Notes: a model not told the origin generated them from the sequence alone. DNA of 64,000 nt from Oceanibium sediminis (GCF_003265325.1 NZ_QGNX01000001.1:124001-188000), one strand, 5' to 3'; shown: positions 1 through 9,540, counted from the first letter of the stretch. Translations and numbers: made by a program.

Positions 1-899
1 TCGACGAGTTCGGTCGCCTGCAGGAAGGATTCGTTGTCGTCAGAGATCAGCAGCAGCCGCGTGCGCCCCTGCGGATCGCGCCAAGTGGCGATCCCTTCAA
101 GGTTGTCATAGAGCCCGAGGCGGCTTTCGAGCAGCGTTTCCTCGCCGCTCAGCCCGCCCGGCGTGACGTTGAAGCGGCGGATCCGGGTGGAAAAGGACAG
201 GAAGCCGTTCCAGTGCCGCTCAACCACGTAGAGGCGGCCGTCGGGGCCGAGGTCCGCGCCGCTCATCAGGTGCGGGGGGCGGCGCGGCAGGCTGAACGCC
301 GTGGACCATTCTGCGCCATCGTAGCGGTAGACCGGGTAGGGGCGCGCCAGTTCCCCCGAGCGTTCGGGCATGGTGTAGAGCGCCCCGTCGGGCCCGGTGA
401 ACAGCGCTTCGAGGCCAGAGTTGTTCTGCAGCGCGCGGAAGGCGGCGGGCACGGGCAGCGCCCGCGCCGGCTGGTCGAGCGCGGTATAGGCCCAGACGCG
501 GTGGTTCGCCTCGAAGCTGACGAAGAGCTCTCCGTCGGGGCCGACGGCGAGGCCTTCGGCATCGACGTCGTAGCGTTGCACCGGCGCGCCGCGCGGATCG
601 AGCAGGGGGCCGTAGGCGTCGGCGCGCACGGCGCTGAGGGTGCCGTCCTCCCCCCGTTCGAGGGTGGCGGTCACGTAGCTGCCCTTGTCCGAGACGGTGA
701 TGATACGCGTGCCATCCGCGCTGAGCGCCAGCCCGGAGAAGGAGCCGATCCCTCCCGGGGCGCGCCAGGCGATCCGCGCGTCCTCGACCAGGTCCGGGCC
801 GGCCTGCGCGGGCGCGGCCAGCGCGCCCAGCGCCAGGGCGAGGGTTGCCGCCACGCGCCGGAACCGCACCCCGCCAGTTAGCGCAGGACGGCGGCGCAT
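1..899 (-). CDS. Secreted esterase-like/phytase-like beta-propeller protein, 3' end cut by window edge
   Basis: The minus strand is open from an ATG at 899 to the left edge (299 codons visible). The N-terminus is basic followed by an Ala/Leu-rich stretch ending APAQA, a Sec signal peptide, so the product should be periplasmic or outer-membrane attached. The visible body has repeated blades of the type 'GLALSADG', 'DAEGLAVGPDGELF', 'GADLGPDGRLYVVERHW' and 'DNLEGIATW', as in the esterase-like phytase domain family (PF13449-like); the substrate is unknown. An internal GTG at 869 is an alternative start. With the ATG start it overlaps the end of the upstream endopeptidase gene by 22 bases, suggesting translational coupling. 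The C-terminus lies outside the window. Confidence 0.75.
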   Translation of the reverse strand, partial: MRRRPALTGGVRFRRVAATLALALGALAAPAQAGPDLVEDARIAWRAPGGIGSFSGLALSADGTRIITVSDKGSYVTATLERGEDGTLSAVRADAYGPLLDPRGAPVQRYDVDAEGLAVGPDGELFVSFEANHRVWAYTALDQPARALPVPAAFRALQNNSGLEALFTGPDGALYTMPERSGELARPYPVYRYDGAEWSTAFSLPRRPPHLMSGADLGPDGRLYVVERHWNGFLSFSTRIRRFNVTPGGLSGEETLLESRLGLYDNLEGIATWRDPQGRTRLLLISDDNESFLQATELV

Positions 900-1729
900 T
901 GCTGGGGCAGGTCGGTGAGGGTCAGTTCGCGCTTGGGTTTGGGTTTCGGCGCGTTGGGATCGGGTTTTGCCGGTTTCAGCGCGTCGGTCACCCACCAGAC
1001 CGCGTCTTCGCAGCCATCGCCTGCGGGGATCGGATCCTGCGCGCGGCAGCCGCGCGCGCCGTCGGGGCAGTTCATGCGGACATGGAAGTGGTAGTGGTGA
1101 CCCCACCAGGGCCGGATCTTGCGCAGGTAGGCCCGGTCGCCGGTTTCGTCGGCGCACATGCGCAGCTTGACCGGCGCGGTGACGAAGATGCGCGCGACAT
1201 CCGGGTCGCGCGCCGCCGCGCGCAGGATGCGGTGGTGCGCTTCGGTCCAGTTGCCGTTCACGTTGCGCTGGTCGGGCGTGCGCACCGAGATGGAGGAGAC
1301 GTTCTCACGCTCGGTCTGCGAGAGCGACAGGTCCAGCGCCGGTTTCATCCAGATGTCGATGTCGAGCCCCATCTGGTGGCTGGCATGGCCCGTCAGCATC
1401 GGCCCGCCGCGCGGCTGGCTGATGTCGCCGATATAGAGCCCGTTCCAGCCCGCGCGCTGCGCGGCGATGGACAGGCGCTTGATGAAGCGGATCGCGTCCG
1501 GGTGACCGTAGTTCCGGTTCCGGCTGAGGCGCATGGCCTGCCAGGACGGCCCCGTCTCGGGCAGTTGCTCGGCCCCGGCGATGCAGCCCTTGTTGTAGGT
1601 ACCGTGGGGTGCCGGGGCGTGGCTGGACGGCGTCGCCTTGGCGCCGAAAAGCTGTTTGGCGGGGGTCTGCGCCCCTGCCAGATGCGGGGTGAACGCCAGG
1701 CTGGCGATCAGAAGGAGGGTTCGGAGCAT
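878..1729 (-). CDS. mepA: Penicillin-insensitive murein endopeptidase (peptidase M74)
   Basis: 283 aa. An N-terminal signal peptide (MLRTLLLIASLAF...AGA) directs it to the periplasm, where MepA cleaves D-Ala-meso-DAP cross-links in peptidoglycan. Zinc-binding motifs are visible: 'GHASHQMGLDID' (H-x6-D type) and 'WWGHHYHFHVRM' (H-x-H). 'GTYNKGCIAG' near the N-terminus is typical of the family, and the length matches it. The frame is open far upstream through the MFS gene, but the real start is the ATG at 1729, which begins the signal peptide. It overlaps the 3' end of the MFS gene by 22 bases and the 5' end of the next gene by 22 bases, so the three look like one transcript. Confidence 0.93.
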   Translation of the reverse strand: MLRTLLLIASLAFTPHLAGAQTPAKQLFGAKATPSSHAPAPHGTYNKGCIAGAEQLPETGPSWQAMRLSRNRNYGHPDAIRFIKRLSIAAQRAGWNGLYIGDISQPRGGPMLTGHASHQMGLDIDIWMKPALDLSLSQTERENVSSISVRTPDQRNVNGNWTEAHHRILRAAARDPDVARIFVTAPVKLRMCADETGDRAYLRKIRPWWGHHYHFHVRMNCPDGARGCRAQDPIPAGDGCEDAVWWVTDALKPAKPDPNAPKPKPKRELTLTDLPQQCAAVLR

Positions 1730-3066
1730 GCTCGGGCCTCTTGCGGGGGTTTGACCCAGTATAGCAGAACAAGCCCCAGCGCGAACAGCGCGATCACGGG
1801 GCTGACGCCCAGCGCCTGGCTGCCCGTGGCGGTGGTGGTGATCCCGATCAAGAGCGGCGCGAGGAAGGCCGTCGCCTTGCCCGACAGCGCGTAAAGCCCG
1901 AATGCCTCGGTCATGGGCAGCTTGTCCTCGGCCATGAAGATCAGCAGCGTGCGGGACGCAGCCTGCAACGAGCCCGCGCAGGCCCCGAGGATGCCGCCGC
2001 AGACGTAGTACACGAGGTCGGGCGCGGTGCTGTCCGCGTCGACCGGGATCAGCAGCACGCTCTCCCGGTTGGTCATCAGCGCGACGATGGCGACAAGGAT
2101 CAGCAGCAGGATCGAAACGGCGATCACCGGTTTCGGGCCATAGGCGCTGTCCGCCCGCCCGCCGATGAAGGCGCCGACCGCCCCGGTAAAGGCCGCGACG
2201 ATCCCGAAGATGCCAAGCTGCGTGATCCCCCAGCCGAGCACCCCCCCGGCATAGATCCCGCCGAAGGCGAACATGCCCGCCAGCGCGTCCCGGTACACCA
2301 TGGAAGCGATGAGATAGGTGAACAGCCCCCCCGTCCCTTGCAGTTTGCGCAGGGTCTGCATCAGCGATTGCACCCCCTCGCCCACCGCCTGGCCAAGAGG
2401 GGCCTTCTTCGGCGTATCGGGGGTGAACAGGAACATCGGAAGCGCGAAGACGATGAACCAGACCGCCGCCAGCGGCCCCATCAGGCGCGCCGGCTCGCCC
2501 TGCTCCGGGTCCAGGCCGAACAGCGGCTTCATGCCGAGGATCGTCGTATCGCCGCCAGTCGGGGCGATGAAGCCCAGCACCACCAGCAGCACCACGACCC
2601 CGCCCGCGTAGCCCGTCGCCCAGCCCGAGCCGGAAATTCGGCCGATCTGTTCCCGCGTGCCGAGGTCGGGCAGCATCGCGTTGATGAAGATCAGCGAGTA
2701 TTCCGACATCACGAAGGCAAGGATGAAGAACAGCATCACGGGCCAGAACGGCTGCACCTCGGGGGCGGCGGTCCACAGGCCGAAACAGCCGATCACGAAG
2801 AACAGCGAAAAGACGCCGATCCAGGGTTTGCGCCGCCCCGTCTTGTCCGCGATCGCCCCGAGGATCGGCGCAGTGATCCCGACGCACAGTGCCGCGCCGA
2901 GGTTCATGTTCGCCCAGACCGCCTGCCCCACCACGGGGTCGGGGATCACCTGGCTGACGAAATAGGGGGCGAAGATGAAGGTGATGATCAGGGTGTAGAA
3001 CGGCTGGTTCGCCCAGTCGAAGAACATCCACGCCCGCGCCCCGCGGGAAAGTCTGGTCCGGCTCAT
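1708..3066 (-). CDS. MFS transporter, UMF1/Atg22-type
   Basis: 452 aa with about 11-12 hydrophobic segments along its whole length. The N-terminal 'FDWANQPFYTLIITFIFAPYF' region is the hallmark of the UMF1/Atg22-like branch of the major facilitator superfamily. Eukaryotic Atg22 exports amino acids from vacuoles; the bacterial substrate is not known. It is first in a minus-strand run with the murein endopeptidase and the phytase-like protein, with overlapping gene ends. A role in moving peptidoglycan breakdown products would fit the neighbour, but that is inference only. Confidence 0.88.
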   Translation of the reverse strand: MSRTRLSRGARAWMFFDWANQPFYTLIITFIFAPYFVSQVIPDPVVGQAVWANMNLGAALCVGITAPILGAIADKTGRRKPWIGVFSLFFVIGCFGLWTAAPEVQPFWPVMLFFILAFVMSEYSLIFINAMLPDLGTREQIGRISGSGWATGYAGGVVVLLVVLGFIAPTGGDTTILGMKPLFGLDPEQGEPARLMGPLAAVWFIVFALPMFLFTPDTPKKAPLGQAVGEGVQSLMQTLRKLQGTGGLFTYLIASMVYRDALAGMFAFGGIYAGGVLGWGITQLGIFGIVAAFTGAVGAFIGGRADSAYGPKPVIAVSILLLILVAIVALMTNRESVLLIPVDADSTAPDLVYYVCGGILGACAGSLQAASRTLLIFMAEDKLPMTEAFGLYALSGKATAFLAPLLIGITTTATGSQALGVSPVIALFALGLVLLYWVKPPQEARACSEPSF

Positions 3067-3082
3067 CGGCCCCCCTGCGCGC

Positions 3083-3985
3083 TCAACGCGTCGATTGCTT
3101 CATGGCGGCGCGGCGGGACAGGGCCTGCTCGCGCCAGAAGGTGAATATGCCCGTCGCCACGATCAGCGTGGCGCCAAGGATCGTTGCCGCGTCCGGGATC
3201 TCCTTGAAGACGACGGCCCCGAGGATCAGCGCCCAGAGCAGGATCGAATACCGGAACGGGGACACGAAAGCGATGTCCCCGACCCGCATCGTGCGGACCG
3301 AGAAGACATAGGCCAGGATCAGCCAGACGGCGGCGAAGGACAGCAGCCCCAGCAGCCGCGCGTCCAGCGGCGGCCAGTCGGACCAGAGGCTGCCGATCCC
3401 ACCAAGCGTGGTGATCGCCAACGCCGTCATCAGCGCCACGGCGAGCGAGGGAACCTGCCCCGACAGCCGGCTCGTCACCAGGTCGCGCAGCACGATGGCC
3501 ACCACTGCCGCCAGCGGCAACAGGCTGTAGGCGTTGAACGCGTCGCCCCCCGGGCGGATGATGATGAGCACGCCGGAAAAGCCGACCAGCAGCGCCAGCC
3601 CGCGCCGCCAGCCCACCGGCTCGGCCAGGAACAGCGCCGCGCCAAGGGTGACCGCCAGCGGGGCCGATTGCAGGATCGCCGTCGCGTTGGCGATCGGCAT
3701 GTTGGCAAGGGCGGTCAGGAACAGCGTGGTCGCCAAGATCTCGGCCAGGGTGCGCCAGCCGACCAGAACCCCGTCCCGCCGGGCGGGACGCCAGCGCAAC
3801 GCGCCCGTGGCGACGCAGAGCGCGAACAGAAGCACGCAGGTGAGCGCACCGCGCAGGAACAGCGCGGGAAACAGGTCCACGTCCGCCAGGACGGCCTTCA
3901 TCGCGACATCGTTGAGGGCGAAGCCCGCCATGGCGGTCACCATGAACGACGCGCCGCGCAGATTGTCCGCCAGGGATTTGCTCAA
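3083..3985 (-). CDS. DMT-superfamily (EamA) transporter, TTG start
   Basis: 300 aa with ten predicted hydrophobic segments in two EamA repeats, as in the drug/metabolite transporter superfamily (inner-membrane exporter or permease, substrate unknown). Length is typical. The best start is a TTG at 3985, preceded by GGAGG seven bases upstream; the first internal Met (MVTAMAGF) would remove the start of TM1. The Shine-Dalgarno lies in one arm of a perfect 10-bp hairpin (3993-4022), so translation may be controlled by RNA structure. The gene is followed after 16 bases by the MFS gene on the same strand. Confidence 0.88.
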   Translation of the reverse strand: MSKSLADNLRGASFMVTAMAGFALNDVAMKAVLADVDLFPALFLRGALTCVLLFALCVATGALRWRPARRDGVLVGWRTLAEILATTLFLTALANMPIANATAILQSAPLAVTLGAALFLAEPVGWRRGLALLVGFSGVLIIIRPGGDAFNAYSLLPLAAVVAIVLRDLVTSRLSGQVPSLAVALMTALAITTLGGIGSLWSDWPPLDARLLGLLSFAAVWLILAYVFSVRTMRVGDIAFVSPFRYSILLWALILGAVVFKEIPDAATILGATLIVATGIFTFWREQALSRRAAMKQSTR

Positions 3986-3992
3986 ACGAAAA

Positions 3993-4022
3993 CCTCCGCC
4001 ACGAAAGGGCTTGTGGCGGAGG
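3993..4022 (-). promoter_or_regulatory. Perfect 10-bp hairpin holding the ribosome-binding site of the DMT gene, followed by TTTT
   Basis: Inverted repeat CCTCCGCCAC / GTGGCGGAGG with a 10-base loop. Read on the minus strand it is followed by TTTTCGTTTG, whose last three bases are the TTG start. It can be read as an intrinsic terminator for the gene upstream (4058-4468), or as a stem that hides the GGAGG of the DMT gene, or as both. Confidence 0.6.
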
Positions 4023-4057
4023 TATCAGTCCCGGAGGACCTTGGGAAGTCAGAGGAT

Positions 4058-4468
4058 TCAGTTCAGCAGGGCTTCCCAGGCCCCAAGGGCCCGCACGATC
4101 TGGTTGGTGGCGCGCACCACCTCGACCACCTTGCCGTCGACGCGGACATAGGCGTTGTCCTCGTCCAGCAGTCGCGGCAGGCGGCGCAGGATGCGCTCGT
4201 CCTCGATGATCACGCGGCCGTCGGGCAGACGCTCACCCACGTAGTAGCGGCGGCCATCGACCCAGACGTAGACGTTCTCGGTATCCCGGTCGCGATCACT
4301 GTCGCGGGTCCATTCACCGTCGCCTTTCTTCGCCAGCCCCGGCGGCACGCAGGACGGTGACTTCTTCGCCAGCCCCGGCGGGCAGCCCTTGGGCTGGGCT
4401 AGCGACGGCGCAGCAGGGGCGAGGGCCATGAGGGTTGCGGCCAGAAGCGGTAGGACGGTGCGTTTCAT
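4058..4468 (-). CDS. Small secreted protein with RcnB-like C-terminal region and PPGLAKK repeats
   Basis: 136 aa. A Sec signal peptide (MKRTVLPLLAATLMAL...SLA) is followed by two copies of the motif 'PPGLAKK' separated by Ser/Cys, an acidic/Arg linker, then 'YVWVDGRRYYVGERLPDG' and a second 'YVRVDGKVVEVV' segment resembling RcnB-type periplasmic proteins. Function unknown; a structural or metal-homeostasis role is only suggested by that similarity. An in-frame ATG lies 12 bases upstream (4480), but its own GGAG forms the Shine-Dalgarno for the ATG at 4468, so the shorter start is preferred. Confidence 0.75.
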   Translation of the reverse strand: MKRTVLPLLAATLMALAPAAPSLAQPKGCPPGLAKKSPSCVPPGLAKKGDGEWTRDSDRDRDTENVYVWVDGRRYYVGERLPDGRVIIEDERILRRLPRLLDEDNAYVRVDGKVVEVVRATNQIVRALGAWEALLN

Positions 4469-4644
4469 TGCGATCTCCATTCGGGGGCGATTTCCATGCG
4501 GGAATACCTTTGATTAACGCCTAATCGGTCAATCTGTTCCCCACAAGGCAACGCCGCGGCGGCGGCAAGACGCCGCTGAGGGCTTGCACGGACGCAGGTG
4601 GACCGCTACCTGTCCCGAAACCGGAATTCACGAGAGGCCGCACA

Positions 4645-4935
4645 ATGGCGACGATCATCCAAGTCCTGCTGTTCATCCTGGATATCGCGTGGTTCCTGGT
4701 GCTCGCGCAAGTGATCCTGAGCTGGCTGGTGAATTTCGAGGTGTTGAACCTGCGCCAGCCGCTCGTCTACCAGATCTGGTCCGGGCTGAACCGCATCCTT
4801 GAGCCGATCTACACGCCGATCCGCAACATCCTGCCCAACATGGGCGGGATCGACCTTTCGCCGCTTGTGGTGATCGTCGCGATCTATGCGCTGCAACGCC
4901 TGCTGATCAACAATTTCGCCGCCCTCGCCTACTGA
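4645..4935 (+). CDS. YggT family membrane protein
   Basis: 96 aa with two hydrophobic segments (residues about 3-25 and 68-90) joined by the conserved loop 'LNRILEPIYTPIRNILP', the YggT signature. YggT proteins are small inner-membrane proteins of uncertain role, linked in other bacteria to osmotic tolerance and cell-division gene neighbourhoods. It stands alone here, divergent from the secreted protein gene. The 176-base gap upstream holds a GC-rich stem (gccgcggcggc...gccgc) and no further gene. Confidence 0.9.
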   Translation: MATIIQVLLFILDIAWFLVLAQVILSWLVNFEVLNLRQPLVYQIWSGLNRILEPIYTPIRNILPNMGGIDLSPLVVIVAIYALQRLLINNFAALAY

Positions 4936-4950
4936 CCCGCGGCGGCGCTG

Positions 4951-5586
4951 TCAGTCGAAGGCGACGGCGCGCCCGTCGGCGCGCTCGATCAGCGCGCTGA
5001 GGGCCGGTGCCCCGGTAGTCCGGCCCGCGCGCAGGATATGCCCCACCCCGAGTTGGCGCAGGTTTTGGCGCATCCCCTCCGGGCCATGCGCGGTGAACGC
5101 GGCAAGGCGCAAGCCCTGGTCCGGCAGGCTTTCGGCAGGTGAGGCGACACCTTGGGGCCACTGGATCAGGCCCGGAAACACCCCGCCCCAATGCAATGCG
5201 CCGTCTTCCCTGACGGTCAGATCCCAGCACAGCCGGTCCCGCGTCAGCCGCAGGACCGGGCCGGGATCGAGCGGCGCGCGCGCGATATCCCCGTCGAGGT
5301 CATCCGAGCGGGCCACCCAGGTGACGAGTTGCGGCGCACCGCGCAGCCGCGCCTGCATCGCCGGGTCGTCCAGCGCAAACCAGCGTTTGCGCCCCGGATC
5401 GGACGCGCCGGGGTCGATCGCGATCACCTCGAGGTAAGCCCCCTCCAGCCGCCACAGCTTGTTGTGCGTGCCCATCATCGGATGCTGCCCACCGCCCACG
5501 GGCGGCTGGCCGAGCTGCTGCTCCATCCACGCCGCACCGGCGGACAGTTCGCGGCAAGCGAAAACGATATGGTCGAGGGAAAGCAT
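4951..5586 (-). CDS. VOC-family (glyoxalase-like) protein
   Basis: 211 aa. The N-terminal 'LDHIVFACRELSAGAAWME' and the later 'GTHNKLWRLEGAYLEVIAID' are the first beta-alpha-beta strands of a glyoxalase-like (PF13468-type) domain; this family binds a metal in a paired beta-alpha-beta-beta-beta fold. No substrate can be named. The frame is open upstream to 5772, but the ATG at 5586 starts the conserved domain. It converges with yggT (15 bases apart) and is divergent from chrA, with a 160-base gap that must contain both promoters. Confidence 0.85.
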   Translation of the reverse strand: MLSLDHIVFACRELSAGAAWMEQQLGQPPVGGGQHPMMGTHNKLWRLEGAYLEVIAIDPGASDPGRKRWFALDDPAMQARLRGAPQLVTWVARSDDLDGDIARAPLDPGPVLRLTRDRLCWDLTVREDGALHWGGVFPGLIQWPQGVASPAESLPDQGLRLAAFTAHGPEGMRQNLRQLGVGHILRAGRTTGAPALSALIERADGRAVAFD

Positions 5587-5746
5587 CGCGCGCTCCTGCT
5601 GATGAGGGCTTCCGCTTAGCACGCCGGAAGCGGGCAAGCGATCCCCGGCGGGGAAGCGACGCAGGACTGTCACTGGTTTCGGGCGTATGCGCAGGCTATG
5701 TCCAGGACGGCCGGAGCGCTCCGGCGCGCAAGGATAGGGGTACCTG

Positions 5747-6976
5747 GTGGAGCAACGCGTCTCTCTCGCCACGGCAATGGCCGTCTACATCCGCATCGGG
5801 CTGCTGTCCTTCGGCGGCCCCGCCGGCCAGATCGCCCTTATGCAGGACGAGATCGTGGACCGGCGCGGCTGGGTCAGCGAGAAGGAGTTCCGCCAGGGCC
5901 TGTCCGTCGCCATGGTCCTGCCGGGCCCCGAGGCGCAACAGCTCGCCACCTGGCTCGGCTGGCGGCTGCACGGGCGGCGGGGCGGCATCCTTGCCGGGTT
6001 GGCGTTCATCGTGCCGGGCGCCGTGCTGATGCTGGCGCTGGCCTGGATCGCCGCCGCGCGGGGCGAGGTGCCGCTGGTCGCCGCCCTGTTCTACGGTATC
6101 CAGCCCGCGGTGCTGGTGATCGTGGCGCGCGCCGCCGCCAACCTTGGCCGCCGCGCGCTCGGCGGGCGGGCGGAGGCGCTGATCGCGCTGTGCGCCTTCC
6201 TTGGGATCTATGCCGCCGGGTTGCCGTTTCCGCTGATCATCGCGGGCGCAGCATTGGCCGGGGTCCTGCTGCTGCGCCCCGCCGCGCAGGAAACCCCGCG
6301 GCCCGCGCCGCCCGCGCGGGGCCACCTGCTGCGCACGATCCTGCCCTGGTCCGCGGGGATCGCCGCGCTCTGGCTGGCGGTGCGGCTCTGGTTCGGGGCG
6401 GAGCCCTTCGACGGGGTCGCTGCGCTGTTCACCTCCGCCGCCTTCGTGTCCTTCGGCGGGGCCTATGCGCTGCTGCCCTACGTCGCCGATCAGGCGGTGG
6501 AGACCTATGGCTGGCTGAGCGCCGCGCAGATGCTCAACGGCCTCGCCCTGGCCGAGGCGACGCCGGGGCCGCTGATCCTCGTCAACACCTATGCCGGGTT
6601 CTTCGCCGGGTGGAGCGGCTACGGCGGGCCCGCCGGGCTGCTGACCGGAACGCTCGCCACCGTCTATACCTTCGCGCCGAGCTTCATGCTGATCCTTGCC
6701 GCCGCGCCCTATGTCGGCCACCTCGACCGCCAGCCACGGCTGCGCCAGGCGCTGGCGGGGGTGTCGGCGGCGGTGGTGGGCGTGATCCTGAACCTCGCCC
6801 TCTACCTGGCGGAGGCGGCGCTTCTGCCGACCGGCCCCAGCGCGCCGGAATGGCCCAAGATCGCACTGCTGGCGATGTTCGGGGCCGCTGCGCTTTGGCG
6901 GCCGGTTCCGATGCACTGGCTGGTCGTCTCAGGCGCGCTGGCGGGCCTGGCCCTGCACCTCACCGGCGCGATCTGA
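5747..6976 (+). CDS. chrA: Chromate efflux transporter, two CHR domains
   Basis: 409 aa with two homologous CHR halves: 'RIGLLSFGGPAGQIALMQDEIV' with 'VLPGPEAQQLATWLGW' in the first, and 'AAFVSFGGAYALLPYV' with 'ALAEATPGPLILVNTYAGFF' in the second. This is the long-chain ChrA form, an inner-membrane chromate (sulfate-like oxyanion) exporter. It starts at GTG 5747 with AAGGAT upstream; an ATG at 5777 is an alternative. No ChrB/ChrR regulator or reductase gene lies next to it. Convergent with msrA, 4 bases apart. Confidence 0.93.
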   Translation: MEQRVSLATAMAVYIRIGLLSFGGPAGQIALMQDEIVDRRGWVSEKEFRQGLSVAMVLPGPEAQQLATWLGWRLHGRRGGILAGLAFIVPGAVLMLALAWIAAARGEVPLVAALFYGIQPAVLVIVARAAANLGRRALGGRAEALIALCAFLGIYAAGLPFPLIIAGAALAGVLLLRPAAQETPRPAPPARGHLLRTILPWSAGIAALWLAVRLWFGAEPFDGVAALFTSAAFVSFGGAYALLPYVADQAVETYGWLSAAQMLNGLALAEATPGPLILVNTYAGFFAGWSGYGGPAGLLTGTLATVYTFAPSFMLILAAAPYVGHLDRQPRLRQALAGVSAAVVGVILNLALYLAEAALLPTGPSAPEWPKIALLAMFGAAALWRPVPMHWLVVSGALAGLALHLTGAI

Positions 6977-6980
6977 GCGC

Positions 6981-7583
6981 TCAGCTGCCGCCCTTGGCGA
7001 AATACGCCTCGTCGCCCCAAAGCGCCTGAAGCCGGGCGTCCCGCCGGCACCCCTTGCGGTAGGTCAGGTAGCGCAGGGGGTTCTTGGTGTAATAGTCCTG
7101 GTGCACCCGCTCGGCGCGATAGAAGGGGGCGGCGTCGCGCACCGCGGTGGCGATATCCGTCCCCAGCGCCGCGGCCGCCTCGGCCTTTGCAGCCTCGGCG
7201 GCGGCGCGCTCTTCCTCGTTCGCGACGAAAATGGCGGTGGTGTAGCTTTCGCCGCGATCGCAGAACTGCCCGCCCGCGTCGGTCGGATCGATCGAGCGGA
7301 AGAACAGCTTCATCAACTGCGGGTAACTGATGACATCGGCGTCATAGGTGATCTTCACCACCTCGAGGTGGCCGGTCCCCTTGGACACCACCTGCGCGTA
7401 GGTCGGGTTTTCCACCGTGCCCCCGGAATAGCCCGAGACGGTTTCCGTCACGCCGTCCACCTTGTCGAAATCCGCCTCGACGCACCAGAAGCAGCCCCCG
7501 GCGACGACGGTGGATTTCAGCGTCTCCGCCTGCGCGAACGGCGCGGCGAGAAGCAGGGTAAGGGTCAGGATGATGCGGGTCAT
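6981..7583 (-). CDS. msrA: Peptide-methionine (S)-S-oxide reductase, exported form
   Basis: 200 aa. The active-site motif GCFWCVE (Cys31) and the family blocks '[15 protein letters not shown]', '[10 protein letters not shown]' and '[21 protein letters not shown]' are present. MsrA reduces the S-epimer of methionine sulfoxide in oxidised proteins. Unlike the cytosolic enzyme it begins with a clear signal peptide ([19 protein letters not shown]), so it should act in the periplasm. No msrB is adjacent. It lies downstream of argG on the same strand but separated by a GC-rich hairpin. Confidence 0.95.
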   Translation of the reverse strand: MTRIILTLTLLLAAPFAQAETLKSTVVAGGCFWCVEADFDKVDGVTETVSGYSGGTVENPTYAQVVSKGTGHLEVVKITYDADVISYPQLMKLFFRSIDPTDAGGQFCDRGESYTTAIFVANEEERAAAEAAKAEAAAALGTDIATAVRDAAPFYRAERVHQDYYTKNPLRYLTYRKGCRRDARLQALWGDEAYFAKGGS

Positions 7584-7664
7584 GGCGCGCTCCTACTGTT
7601 GCGCCGCCAATGTCCGCCCTTGCCGGCACCGGCGCAAGGGGCGGTGCATCACAGCTTTGTCAGC

Positions 7665-7690
7665 GGCAGGGGGCGCGTTTGCCCCCTGCC
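7665..7690 (-). terminator. 10-bp hairpin downstream of argG
   Basis: GGCAGGGGGC / GCCCCCTGCC with loop gcgttt, 20 bases after the argG stop and before msrA. There is no T-run after the stem on the minus strand, so it may stop transcription weakly, need Rho, or simply protect the 3' end. Confidence 0.5.
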
Positions 7691-7710
7691 CGCGTATTCA
7701 TGGGCGCGGA

Positions 7711-8937
<1,227 letters not shown>

Positions 8938-8950
8938 GGGTTCCAGCCTT

Positions 8951-8965
8951 TGCGAATATTTCGCA
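8951..8965. promoter_or_regulatory. Perfect palindrome in the argG leader
   Basis: TGCGAA-TAT-TTCGCA: 6-bp arms around a 3-base centre, 14-28 bases upstream of the argG start. A related element (AAAGAATTTCGCC) follows at about 8974. The form suits a dimeric repressor such as an Lrp/AsnC or TetR-type protein. No factor can be assigned. Confidence 0.4.
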
Positions 8966-9015
8966 TCCCGCGTAAAGAATTTCGCCGCCCTTCGCAAGAT
9001 ACAGCCGCCAGGGCC

Positions 9016-9459
9016 TCAGCGCCGCTCATCCTTGGGGGAGCCCATGACGATATAGCTGGTCAGGGCGTTCACATGATCCAGCGCGCCAAGCACGTCGGTG
9101 TGAAACGCCTTGTAGGCGGCCAGGTCCGCCACCTCGATCCTGAGCAGGTATTCCCGCGTGCCGGTGATGTTGTGACACTCGCGGCATTGCGGCGCGCCAG
9201 CCATGGCTTGCTCGAAGGCCTGCTGCGCGCGCTTGGAATGGTCCGACAGGCCCACGGTGACATAGGCGACGAACCCCCGGCCCATCGCCGCAGGGTTCAG
9301 CACGGCGCGGTAGCCGGTGATCACGCCCGAGCGCTCAAGCTCCTGCACGCGGCGCAGGCAGGCCGAGGGGGACAGCCCGATGCGATCGGCCAGCTCCGTG
9401 TTGCTGATCCGCCCGTCGCGGGCAAGTTCCCGCACGATTTTGCCGTCGATCTGATCCAT
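9016..9459 (-). CDS. Lrp/AsnC-family transcriptional regulator
   Basis: 147 aa. The N-terminal helix-turn-helix is clear: 'MDQIDGKIVRELARDGRISNTELADRIGLSPSACLRRV'. It is followed by the RAM/AsnC ligand-binding domain ('GFVAYVTVGL', 'ITGTREYLLRIEVADL'). The longer open frame to 9885 is antisense to the exporter gene and is not used. It is divergent from a LysE-family exporter with 81 bases between starts, the classical arrangement of an amino-acid-sensing regulator controlling an amino-acid exporter and itself. Confidence 0.92.
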   Translation of the reverse strand: MDQIDGKIVRELARDGRISNTELADRIGLSPSACLRRVQELERSGVITGYRAVLNPAAMGRGFVAYVTVGLSDHSKRAQQAFEQAMAGAPQCRECHNITGTREYLLRIEVADLAAYKAFHTDVLGALDHVNALTSYIVMGSPKDERR

Positions 9460-9469
9460 GGCCGCAAAA

Positions 9470-9507
9470 AATTGTGCAATTCGCTTGCGGGGAACGATAT
9501 TTGCAAA
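9470..9507. promoter_or_regulatory. Candidate Lrp-type operator between the divergent regulator and exporter
   Basis: Two palindromes lie in the 81-base divergent promoter region: AATTG-TG-CAATT (9470-9481) and TTTGCAAA (9500-9507), about 28 bases centre to centre. A-T-rich, spaced dyads of this kind are typical of Lrp/AsnC binding. No binding evidence is available. Confidence 0.4.
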
Positions 9508-9540
9508 CACCTGCGCCGGCAAGAGGATCATATCTGGCGG

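Noticed and set aside
878-3031. A 717-codon frame joining mepA to an upstream extension (apparent fusion)
   Set aside because: The N-terminal two-thirds is the MFS gene read out of frame. The mepA signal peptide at 1729 marks the true start.
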